DNA of 64,000 bases from Datisca glomerata (taxonomy: Eukaryota > Streptophyta > Magnoliopsida > Cucurbitales > Datiscaceae), in contig QANY01013423.1 of NCBI GenBank assembly GCA_003255025.1, forward strand, positions 795,779-859,778, read 5' to 3'. The translations under genes were made by a program, and so were the position numbers. Shown piece by piece: positions 10,386 to 19,649 of the stretch. The number at the start of each line of letters is the position of its first letter. The stretch's first letter is position 1. Below the pieces are notes generated by a model. The model was not told the DNA's origin, made no database searches, and worked only from the letters and a program-made list of their open reading frames with translations.

Positions 10386-12218
10386 TCACTGAGATCTCTT
10401 CCTAAAGAGCTGGGATACAGGGTATCCCTCAAAGAAATCCAAGACAGCATTCTCCAAATCCTCTTCTGTGTACTTAATGTAGTTTTCCGGGTGCCTTCCA
10501 CTCTCTATGTGTTGTCTGTACCGCCCAAGAAATGACCTATAAGCCGGGATCAACTTCTCCCCTATAGATATGCGAAGCTCCTCCCTGAGCTGAGAATCTG
10601 GAACTAACCAAGTCGCTTGATTCTTATGAACCTCCTCAAACGTAGAGTTGAAGGCCTTGAACCTCTCTCTTAAAGCAGTCTTTGAGACTCCAGAAGAGAA
10701 ACTCCCACTCACGTGCAACCCCTCATCTCTTAAGCAAGACAACACCCTCACCCAAGTTGCTCTCTGGTAGCTCGTGGCCGCCTGTCGATATTTCCCAGTT
10801 AACTTCTTTAGATAGTCATCTCCAATCATTTCTCGCAATTCTGGGAACCCCTTTATCTTCTGAACAATGTAGTGAACATTGTTCATAATAAACAAATGAG
10901 CTAAAGAATTATCTTTGTAGTGCTTAGACTTACCCTCCAAATTGAATAGCAAAATGACAATAATCCAAATCAAATGGAGCTCCAATGGGGTTTTTCCCTC
11001 AAGTTCTGTAAAATCCATCTCTGGGGTCGTAGTATCGCCAGAGTACCTAGACCCCGGTGAAGGTTTTGACACTATGAGCTCAATTAAGGTGGGTTTATAG
11101 TCAGATATCAGACTGATATAGTTCATCACGTACCTCGTCAGGGGGTGAATAGTCCCACCCGGCACCAGGACCAATGACGGCTCGCAAAGCACGGCATTCT
11201 CGAACTCCGACAAAATCCCTCTCACAGCCTCCCCCAGCCGTGACAGAATTTCTGCAGCCTGAACACGAATCGATTCAGCCGATTTTGATTCAAATACAGC
11301 ATCTATATCTGGTATTAAATCCAGTAACGCGTCGTGTAGGTCTGACATCTTGAACAACTTTTCCGGTGATCTACGGCTTATACTAATCGCTTCAGCAAAA
11401 TTAAATAGTTGGATTGCAGGGCCTTTTACAGTCTCCATGAAACAAGCATCGTCTATAGCAGTCCCTATCCCATAAAATATTTGCTCGCAGAGCTTCTTCT
11501 CGCTCGCAAACAAAATCCTAACACAAACCTTAGCAGCCTTTATCCATCTTCTAATCTTCGTCTCCAGCTGGTCCCACTCCATCCGCTGAATATCCCCGAT
11601 GCTTAACCTCTCGATGCCTAGCTTCCGAAAGCTGGAGTCGAAGGTGGACTTACGCACGCTGCCATAGACTTGGATGCACTCTCGCAAGTAGCCTGCCGAG
11701 ATCATTCGCTCGGCGATGCTTCTGAGATCGAAGATCGCATCGGAAGGTATCAGATCGATCTCCCGTATGCTACTCGTCGATCGATAGCTCGATCGACCAC
11801 TAGACCGATAACTCGGGCTACCGCTAGAGCTTAACTCATCTTCCTTAGTGATAACTGCTTCATCTTCATTTTCATCCTCAAATACGCCAACGCCACTGTG
11901 ATCGGAGATTGAGTGAGTGGATGAACACGGATCGGTGAGGGAGTCGGCTTCGATCGGGTTCGTGTGACTGATAAGAATATTCCGGAACTCGTCCTCGAGC
12001 CGAGCCATAGCGATCTGGACGGTGGAGTTGACTTTGGTCTGGTCATCGGAAATGGAAGCAGACGACATGGACCGCTGGATTTCATCGACTGCCTGTAAAT
12101 AACGATCTGCTTCCTCCCTATCTCCCTCGAATATCATTTTCTCTCTAGCTTCCTCCGACGACGTCGAGTCCCACCGTAAAATTATCTCCTCCGCCGCCTT
12201 CAACGGCGGCAACTCCAT
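10386..12218 (-). CDS. EXO70: Exocyst subunit EXO70 family protein (possibly EXO70D clade)
   Basis: Intact intronless frame of 610 residues, ending in TGA at 10386-10388. EXO70 is a subunit of the exocyst complex, which tethers secretory vesicles to the plasma membrane before fusion; its C-terminal region binds membrane phosphoinositides in characterised members. Seen here: an N-terminal block AEEIILRWDSTSSEEAREKM, a VQIAMARLEDEFRNIL block (about 68-82), a Ser-rich linker (129-151), and the helical EXO70 domain from about 165 to the end. That domain includes IERLSIGDIQRMEWDQLE and a C-terminal YIKYTEEDLENAVLDFFEG. Length and lack of introns fit plant EXO70s. I chose the ATG at 12216-12218. 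An in-frame ATG at 12335 would add 39 hydrophobic residues unlike the family. The D-clade guess rests on the N-terminal RWDST...MIFEGDR block and is from memory. Confidence 0.93.
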   Translation of the reverse strand: MELPPLKAAEEIILRWDSTSSEEAREKMIFEGDREEADRYLQAVDEIQRSMSSASISDDQTKVNSTVQIAMARLEDEFRNILISHTNPIEADSLTDPCSSTHSISDHSGVGVFEDENEDEAVITKEDELSSSGSPSYRSSGRSSYRSTSSIREIDLIPSDAIFDLRSIAERMISAGYLRECIQVYGSVRKSTFDSSFRKLGIERLSIGDIQRMEWDQLETKIRRWIKAAKVCVRILFASEKKLCEQIFYGIGTAIDDACFMETVKGPAIQLFNFAEAISISRRSPEKLFKMSDLHDALLDLIPDIDAVFESKSAESIRVQAAEILSRLGEAVRGILSEFENAVLCEPSLVLVPGGTIHPLTRYVMNYISLISDYKPTLIELIVSKPSPGSRYSGDTTTPEMDFTELEGKTPLELHLIWIIVILLFNLEGKSKHYKDNSLAHLFIMNNVHYIVQKIKGFPELREMIGDDYLKKLTGKYRQAATSYQRATWVRVLSCLRDEGLHVSGSFSSGVSKTALRERFKAFNSTFEEVHKNQATWLVPDSQLREELRISIGEKLIPAYRSFLGRYRQHIESGRHPENYIKYTEEDLENAVLDFFEGYPVSQLFRKRSQ

Positions 12219-12479
12219 AATTACGGGCAAACAAATAAACCGAAAATCCAGAAGAAACTTCAAGGATAAAAAATTTGAGAAAGAAGAAAGAGCAAAAAAA
12301 GTGCCAGTACTGGAGATTGGAGAGCGAAATTCCAATCAATATACAGATATTTTGATGTGGTTTCGTTTAGAGGTAAAAGTCCTACAATTGATTTGGTACC
12401 TTCCTATATTTTTCCTTTTCTTTTGTTTTTTTCCTACGGCAGCTACAGTCGAGCGAGCCACCAGATTCAGTGATAAAAA

Positions 12480-12525
12480 AGTACACACCTCTTCCTCTCT
12501 CACTCTCTCTCTCTATATATTATTA
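12480..12525 (-). promoter_or_regulatory. Candidate EXO70 core promoter: TATA-like box with GA-rich tract
   Basis: About 300 bp upstream of the EXO70 ATG the minus strand has TATATA (about 12513-12519), followed downstream by a GA-repeat run (complement of the CT run at about 12493-12511). Position and layout suit a TATA box with a GA-rich initiator region. No transcript evidence is available. Confidence 0.3.
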
Positions 12526-13198
12526 TTCATAATAGCTTAATAAATAAATAACAAAAATATTTTATCTAGTTTTGCGAAGAACGGGATGTAAGAAATAAGC
12601 ACTTTTTGACGCTTAAATTTGACTTCCATTAAATTTTTTTACCTGATTTTTTTGCACGAAAGAAGCTAGAAAGGTTGAAGCTTCTTCTAGGACTTTATTG
12701 CAAATTATTATTTCATTAATATTTTTTGGCAAATTAATGTTATTAATAGTTGAAAATAAAAGTGTTATAATATACTGCTCAGTGTTCAGTTTCATTGTGA
12801 ATTTACGTTATATTTTCACTTCAAACTCGATAAATAGATGTATAAATAAACTTTCTTAGGTTACATTCGAATCTCTATGATTTTAGTGGTTAGTAATTTA
12901 TACTCTTAAACTATTAATTTTAATATCATACATACTTTGTGTTTTTGAATTAACGAGAATTAACTAAATTGACTTTTGCACTCTAATGAGCGTTAAATTA
13001 GTAAGAGCAATTCCATTCACGATTCAACATCTCTCTCTCTCTCTATGTTTTCGTTGCTCTCTTTTTGCTCTCTGCTCTCCTCTCTGCTCTTCTCTTCTCT
13101 CTCTCTTGTTGGCAGGTGGGCCAATATCATACCATGTGGCGGATGCCTGATGGGGCCAAGTTACAGTCAGAAGCTGAGCGCAATACAAAAAGTTTGGC
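12526..13198. other. AT-rich intergenic DNA with CT microsatellites
   Basis: No gene seen. CT-rich runs occur at about 13029-13045 and 13060-13108. The segment 13005-13190 weakly resembles 15985-16150 in short blocks (GTTGGyAGGTGG, GGGGyCAAGTTAyAGTC), which may be two copies of an unknown repeat flanking the element at 13199-15906. Confidence 0.35.
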
Positions 13199-14524
13199 CT
13201 TAGATGACGGTGAAAACCCGTCATTATAACTCTATAATGACGGATGACCACCTGTCATCTATTCAGGTTGTTATCTTTATTCTTTTTAACAAAAACCGTT
13301 ATAATAGGGTGCCACTAAAAGCAATTAGATGATGGGGATTCCCCGTCATCATAGGTGCCGCCAAAAGCAATTCGATGACAGAGAATCTCTGTCATCTAAT
13401 GTCTAAATTATTTTTAAAAAAACTGTCACGGAAAGATAAAAAATGTCTTTCCCTGACAATTTTTTCATTAAAAAACCTTCCTACAACATATTTTATAAAA
13501 CTGTCATGGAAAGACATTGTCTTTCCATGACAACCCTTCAATATTTTACAAGTATTTTGGAAAACCAAAAAAAATGAAAACAAATATAGGGTGAACCAGA
13601 CAGATTAAATACTTGAGTGAAAGATCATGAAAACAGAAACATAAGAGAGTACAAATAACTCATATTTAGTACAAAGCATGTGAAAATAATATTTTTTAAT
13701 CGTACAAAGCATGTGAAAGCAATATACATGGAAATATTAATCAAATAATCCTCCTTAAATCTTTATTTAATAAGTTACCTGAAGTCCAACAAAACTTCCG
13801 TCAGAATATAATCACTATCATATGCTATTCTCTAGATATGCTGAGACACAAGGAATGTTTCAATTCAATATCAATCAACTGTACTTCCATTTTCACTCCA
13901 TCTTCTTTTACAAGCTAGATATTCATTTACAAAGACAACAACATTATCTTTATGAAAACAATTTCACGAAGACAATAAAAAAATGGCATCTAAAACACAA
14001 CTAAAAATTTGTACATCAACGCAAGCATCCCAAAAGAAAATACTTCAAAAATCAGAAACATATTGAAAACTTCTTGTTTGCTTCCTATCACCATAAACAG
14101 TTAAAGGCTCATGTCTCAATGCCTACATTATCCCCACTAATCATAATTAATACCCTATTTACACTACAACAAATCCACATTTTAACCAAATGAATCTGCT
14201 CATTCTTTACAAATTTCTTACTTGTGCCACAAAATTATTGACAACACGCCCGTCGTCGATTCACATTATGGGTCCGTATGTGTTATGTATTCTAGGAATC
14301 CTCACTTGTGAAGGAAAAAAAATCATTTTCGTTAATAAATTTGACAACAAATAATTCTAAAAAAAATCTTCCATTTCTTTCAAGTCAAAGAACCCAAAAA
14401 ACATTCCATCAGATTCATGACAAGGTCCTATCTGTTAAAAGCATTCACAACAGTCTGATACTTTTGAGCTGCTACTCCAAGCTGACTAACCTGCAAATAA
14501 CATTTTATCAATTTAATAAGAAGA

Positions 14525-14764
14525 CTATTCACCAATCTCTTCAGTCCTTACCTGCTCAATTATCTTGTTTATCATTTCTTCGTCATAATATGAGATGGTG
14601 GGACTTAGCTTTAATTTAGCAAGTATCTATATGAAATCTAAAATTTTGATCAGAAATTGAATATATGATGAAAGTAAGCACAAGAAAGCATGATACCTGA
14701 TCTTTGCTTACCACAATCTCCAGCTTAACTTCACCAACAAAATTGTCTTCTGAAAATTCAGAGC
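14525..14764 (-). pseudogene. Fragment of a PII signalling protein (GLB1-like) gene inside the CACTA-like element
   Basis: One minus-strand exon (14764-14697) reads SEFSEDNFVGEVKLEIVV then SKDQ, followed by a GT donor. A second piece (about 14595-14525) reads EEMINKIIEQVRTEEIG then stops. Both resemble consecutive parts of plant PII (GLB1): the SEFSED-F-KVKMEIVVKKDQ stretch and the following VINTIIEGARTGEIG helix (11 of 17 positions match as I align them). PII senses 2-oxoglutarate and energy status in plastids and controls N-acetylglutamate kinase and acetyl-CoA carboxylase. The T-loop and C-terminal beta strands are missing. A GTAAGG inside the second piece and a downstream AG-GTTAGTCAGCTTGG exon-like stretch suggest it was also spliced differently. 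It cannot make a PII protein. Confidence 0.55.
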
Positions 14765-15532
14765 CTACAGAATATTAAAGCAAGAAAAAAATACATATTC
14801 AACAAGCAAGATAGATAAGCTGAGTAAGGAACTGAACATTTAGATACCTGAAAGCAAAGCCACTACTCTTATAAAAGGGAAAAAGAATTAACCTAAAATG
14901 GTAACATCCAAGGCTATGCTTGACGCCACACTTGAACTCCCCTACACAACAGCTACCATCAGAGCAAGTCTGAGCCCCAATGCCATGGCTTTACCCTTTA
15001 CACCATTCCCCTGCAATAGTATCCACTCTGTAGAACCTATAGACCCCAAATCCATAATCAGACCTTATTGATACTATCCTCGATAACGGCTCCTTCTCGC
15101 CCAGCTTTCAATCCCATACCAAGCAGTATGAAACAAAGTGAAAGGTGAAGACCGAAGGCAAAGAACGAAGACTATAGGAAGGGAAAGTATATAGAAAATG
15201 AAATCAAAACGAGGCCTATTAGGAAAGGAAAGCTAGAAACCTTAACAATTTCAAACTCAGATTCAAAATTAAAGGGTTAGCAAAAATCAAATGAAAATTT
15301 TGAACAAGAACCCTAAGTCAGTGAGAGGCTGGCCACCTCCCTTTCACAGTTTCGATTTCTCCATCGCGGGGCTTAAAGAAGGTGGCTTCTTAGTCGCACC
15401 CTCTAGGGGTTTTGTTCCCCCATAGCGAGGCTTCACAATCGCGGGGTTGGGGCTTCTCAGTCGCGTGGCTGAGAAGAAATGGATGGAGAGAGAGAGAGGG
15501 AGGGAGAGGGGGAGAGAGTTTCCAGATCTGAA

Positions 15533-15616
15533 TCGTGAAAGAAAGAGGTAGAGAGGAACCCTAATCTCCAAGGATCGTGAAAGAAAGAGGTAGAGAGGAA
15601 CCCTAATCTCCAAGGA
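15533..15616. repeat. Perfect 42-bp tandem repeat, two copies
   Basis: 15533-15574 and 15575-15616 are identical 42-bp units starting TCGTGAAAGAAAGAGG, lying in the CT/GA-rich 5'-UTR-like part of the captured gene. Identity implies a recent duplication. Confidence 0.9.
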
Positions 15617-15906
15617 GTGTTGTTTGTCAAATCTGAAGCAAATGATTAAATAGATTAGGGATTTGGCATTTTTATAAATAAAGAAAAATTATAGAAATAT
15701 ATCAATAAAAAAATAAAAAAGTGAGAGATTACTATGACAGACCAAAAAATACTTGTCATAATAAGTCATATATTAATGACACTGTATTTAAAATCTGTCA
15801 TATTATCTCAAAAGTTAAAATCTTCCTCTTTTCTTTTGACAGACTTTATAGAGCTGTCAGTATAATGTATATGTGACTGCCATTATATCCCTAAATTGTA
15901 GTAGTG

Positions 15907-17218
15907 AAACTAAATAAGAAAAATAAAGTTACACCTTAACTACCAGTACAATTACTGTTTTTAGTTCAATAGTAAAGCGTTTGGTCTTACAGTTAGTACT
16001 AGAGCATGTGGTGAGGGTTTTGACTCTCAATGAATGAATAGTGCTTGTAGGGAGGTGCTAGGGGAGGGGGTTGTTGGTAGGTGGATCTGCATCCTGTCAT
16101 ATGGTGACATGGTAGTGGGGTCAAGTTATAGTCGAAACTTGAACCGTGTATTTAAACTAAATAAGAAAAATAAAATTACATCTTAAATATCAACTATATT
16201 TTTTAGTCCAACGGTACGCGATTGATTCTAAATCTCTCTCCCCCGTTTCTAGTCAATAAAAATATGTAAATCCAAATATCGCAATTGAATCACAAAAAAG
16301 GTATCATTATCTGCATGTCCTTAAATTTTATTGGTCTATGTCTAAAAGTGATCATACTGTCTATGAGAAAAAATTTAGAAGGGCTCTCTCGACAAAGTAA
16401 TCCTATCACTTAGATTAACACAGACCGAAAAATGATCAGTGATAAAAACTGATATGGAAATATTTTTTATTATGATGGCCCACATTTAAGGGTAAGTTAA
16501 AGAAACTAAATAGCATCCAGGATATATACTTGAGTAGCAGTAGAAGACCTTGAATTTTTTCAACAAATGAGATACTATATCTGCTTCTTAACTTGCCTTG
16601 AGGCAATGAGAGATTTTGTTGCTTGCTGAAATTTTTTAGGCTAATCTGTCGGCTGTGCGAACATGCAAGCCAAAATGCGAAGGAAAACCTGGAAATGAAG
16701 GAACTCACTAAGAAACCGCAATCTTAAACATCTAACCTAGATTATGTGACATTAAATTCATAGTTTAGGGTTATAAATTACTAAACTCTTAAAAATTTAG
16801 GAGTTCGATTTGAATTAACCTAATGTATATATAAACCTTTTTTTTAAACTGATGTGTATATAAACTTTTTTAAACTGATATATAAATATAACTTTGGGAA
16901 ATTCTACTCACACTCTAAGAGTTTCTCTACACAGTCATTTTCTAAATGCACTCAAGTTTAGAATTTTAATAAATTCTCATCTTATTATATAGTCCTAATA
17001 TGTTATATTTCAATACACTCGTTTCAATCATTATCTTCATACACTTCACATATTGTTTTCTTACTTATAACATTAAGATATATTATTATAAACCGTAATC
17101 CCCTAATTTCAATGATTATAACTTTTGCTCACTTTCTTACTAGAAAAGATAGAGTTCAATCTACATTTTCTTGATAAAAATCATTTTTAACTCGTTAATA
17201 ATAATGAAAACAAACAAA
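15907..17218. other. Intergenic DNA between the two CACTA-like elements
   Basis: No gene recognised. A direct repeat of about 70 bp starts at AAACTAAATAAGAAAAATAAA (15908 and 16154). A minus-strand frame at 16436-16708 has no recognisable family features. The right end is AT-rich. Confidence 0.35.
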
Positions 17219-17531
17219 CACTACTACAATATCATTTTTCGACGACGTGCGTTAAAAAATAGGCACGACGAGGCGTTAAGACGCCGTCGGTACAGATAAT
17301 ATGAAACATAAAATGACGGGGAGTCGACGCCCCGTCATGTTTTTAATAGAATCGCTGGACAAAAAGGGCGGGGCGAGGAACCCTCGTCATTTTTAATAGA
17401 ATCGTGGGACAAAACGACGGGGGTTGGAACCCCGTCGTATTTGGAAAACAAAATAAACTCTCACTCCCACTCTCTTTCCCATTTCATTCTCTCTCTCATC
17501 CATATGTGCCCTAGTCTCTTATTCCTCACAA

Positions 17532-17753
17532 TTGAGAAGAAAAATTGCGGCTAACTATGCAAGGAGAACCCTACAGCACTCTTCGAATTCTATGAGAGCT
17601 CTGCTTAACAGTTCAACATCATCACCATCATTATCATCAACTTCTTTGGTTTCGGATGTTGCTCAGCTACGCGGAATGGCCTCTGTGAGCCCCACCTCTA
17701 CTTTCCGATGCTCTCTTCGGAATCTAGCCATTTTCAAGTTTGGTCATTTATAA
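17532..17753 (+). other. Organelle-presequence-like reading frame inside the CACTA element
   Basis: 73-residue frame rich in Arg, Ser, Ala and Leu and nearly free of acidic residues, with ARRTLQHSSNSMRALL and later LRGMASVSPTSTF. This composition is typical of a mitochondrial targeting sequence. The preceding CT-rich DNA (17457-17530) looks like a 5' UTR. I do not recognise the parent gene. Exon-like text further right (about 19017-19143, starting MTEEAENENPWPPDTP) may belong to the same captured gene. Confidence 0.35.
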
Positions 17754-19344
17754 TCTGATTCTGTGTTTTACTTTAATTTTTGTTGTGGACATTGAAAATA
17801 AAAGCTTAGGTTATGCGTCTTGAAAGTTGAAGCAGTCTATAAATTAGACTTCAGATGTTATGTATATCATAATGTGAAAAACTTAAAGCAAAGAGGGGCA
17901 TGGCCTCCGAATTCTTCTTCACCATTCTTCTTCCTTAGTCCTCATCCTCCTTCCCTTTCCTCTTCCCACCCATTCTTGTTGCTCGGACAGAATGTTCAAG
18001 CAACTTGGAAGATTGAAAGGTTTTGAAGAACCAATGTTTGAAGGATTTCTAACCGTTCACATCTTATCTGGTACTTATCTATTTGATGGTGTTGTCTGTG
18101 ACAAATTAAACATAATAAGAATGTATGTTAGTTTCCTATTTTAATTTGATGCATTAGAACATCTTCATTGCCAATTTGCTCATTATTAGCTGGTTTTATA
18201 GAGATCTCAATGCTGCTAATTTGGGAAGAGAATTGGGTGACAACCTAGGGATGTTCACTTCTATAAAGGCGATGTAAGTGGCAACTATCTGTAGATGTGT
18301 GAGTTTATTGTATTAATGGTGGATTTGGACCTGTCCACAAGGTATATTTCCATTTAGAATATGAATTTTTGAAAATAGTGTCATTGTTTTGTCCATGCTA
18401 ATCATTATACTTTCTTATCACGCGTGCATAAATATATTTTTTGTTAGTCATGAAACTGCTCATTGGTTTAGCTTGAAGTTTGAATATATTTTTACTTTAC
18501 TTATGTTAAGCATGTTGTTCTTTCCCAAATACAGAAAAAAAAACAAGATGAGTAGCCCTTCTAATTTTTATGAATTAAAGAAACAAGCTTCTTTCTTCTT
18601 CAAAGAGAAGATTAAAACTACTAGGCTTGTGTTGACTCATAATTGTGAGTTAATTAATCACTTTACTTTAATGATTTTTGTAGTCTATGTCTGATGGTTG
18701 CTAATATAAGGTGAGCTTTTTAGACTAGAGATATGTTTTTATGTGTTATGCTATATGAGCGTGATGAGAATTCGTATCTGCGTTCTCGTTAGTTGTGATT
18801 TTAGTTTTTGGCTTCCTAAATTCTTATTAATTGATGATTGATATGATGGTTTGGAATTTAGTTTGATAAGTATGAATGTTAATTATATACTATTACTCAA
18901 TCCCACCTACAATTCAGAAAAAAAGAAATTCATATTTAAGGCCAACCATGCAAATTGACATATCTGCATTAATTTCATTGTAGCATTTCTAATCTTTCTC
19001 TTTTGTTTTGTAAAGAATGACAGAAGAAGCTGAGAATGAAAATCCATGGCCACCAGACACACCCACAATGAGATTGATAGCAAATGCGGCTTTTGAAATT
19101 GATGACTTTAAGAGAATTGTAGAGATTATTCACAAGAGGTTTTAATTTCTAGGTTCTTTTGATATTGTCTATTTTGTTAATATATAAATGTTGTTTCCTA
19201 TATGAAAAAACTACTTTTGAAGTTTATAGTATTAGAAACTCTTTTTTTTTAAATCAAATTGAGGCTGTGGGTTTGATTGTAAATGCAAACTATGGCTTCT
19301 AAATTAAAAAAAAAAACAAAATAAACAAAGACGACAGTTGCTCT

Positions 19345-19588
19345 AGCAGCCGTCGTCAAATGCAATTCATCACTACAACAGTTGCTGGAGCAACCATCAT
19401 ATTTTCACCGGTCGTGAAAAATGTATGATTTTTTACGACACCTTTTACAACGACGGGCGCTTACCCAGCAGCCGTCGTCAAATGCAATTCATCACTACAA
19501 CGGTTGCTGGAGCAACCATCATATTTTCACCGGTCGTGAAAAATGTATGATTTTTTACGACACCTTTTACAACGACGAGCGCTTACCC
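19345..19588. repeat. 122-bp tandem repeat, two near-identical copies
   Basis: Anchors GCCGTCGTCAAATGCAATTC (19349, 19471) and CGACGrGCGCTTACCC (19451, 19573) both show a 122-bp period. The copies differ at only a few bases. Located in the right subterminal region of the CACTA-like element. Confidence 0.85.
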
Positions 19589-19649
19589 GTCGTCATTGAT
19601 TTTTAACGACGGGTAATCGTCGTCGTTAAAAAACAATTTTGTAGTAGTG

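Larger units (their letters stand above)
13199..15906. mobile_element. CACTA-like non-autonomous DNA transposon with a captured gene fragment
   Basis: The right end is ATTGTAGTAGTG at 15895-15906, matching the TIR of the complete element at 17219-19649. Left subterminal sequence (13199-13560) contains perfect palindromes: 13374-13396 (11-bp arms around one base) and 13502-13532 (14-bp arms around 3 bases). Right subterminal sequence (15733-15906) has related TGTCAT/ATGACA units. The interior is not transposase. It carries a minus-strand gene fragment with PII protein similarity and a 5'-UTR-like CT-rich stretch. I could not find a CACTACTAC left end, so the true left border is unknown. Confidence 0.6.
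17219..19649. mobile_element. CACTA-like DNA transposon, both ends present, non-autonomous (2431 bp)
   Basis: Starts CACTACTACAAT (17219) and ends TTTTGTAGTAGTG (19649), so the termini are inverted repeats with the CACTA sequence. A 3-bp target duplication AAA flanks it (17216-17218 and 19650-19652). Subterminal regions hold palindromic GACGGGG...CCCCGTC units (about 17314-17340 and 17413-17441), and on the right ACGACGGG...CCGTCGT units with a 122-bp tandem repeat. No transposase is visible. The interior holds a possible captured gene fragment. Confidence 0.8.

Noticed and set aside
12219..12335. Upstream in-frame ATG (12335) as the EXO70 start.
   Set aside because: Adds 39 hydrophobic residues unlike the family; MELPPLKAAEEIILRW at 12218 fits the conserved N-terminus.
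14162..14174. CACTACAAC as the left end of the CACTA-like element ending at 15906.
   Set aside because: Flanking triplets differ (TTA against AAA), and related subterminal palindromes lie further left (13199-13560).
16436..16708. 90-residue minus-strand frame.
   Set aside because: Low-complexity and hydrophobic, no recognisable domain and no splice-consistent neighbours.
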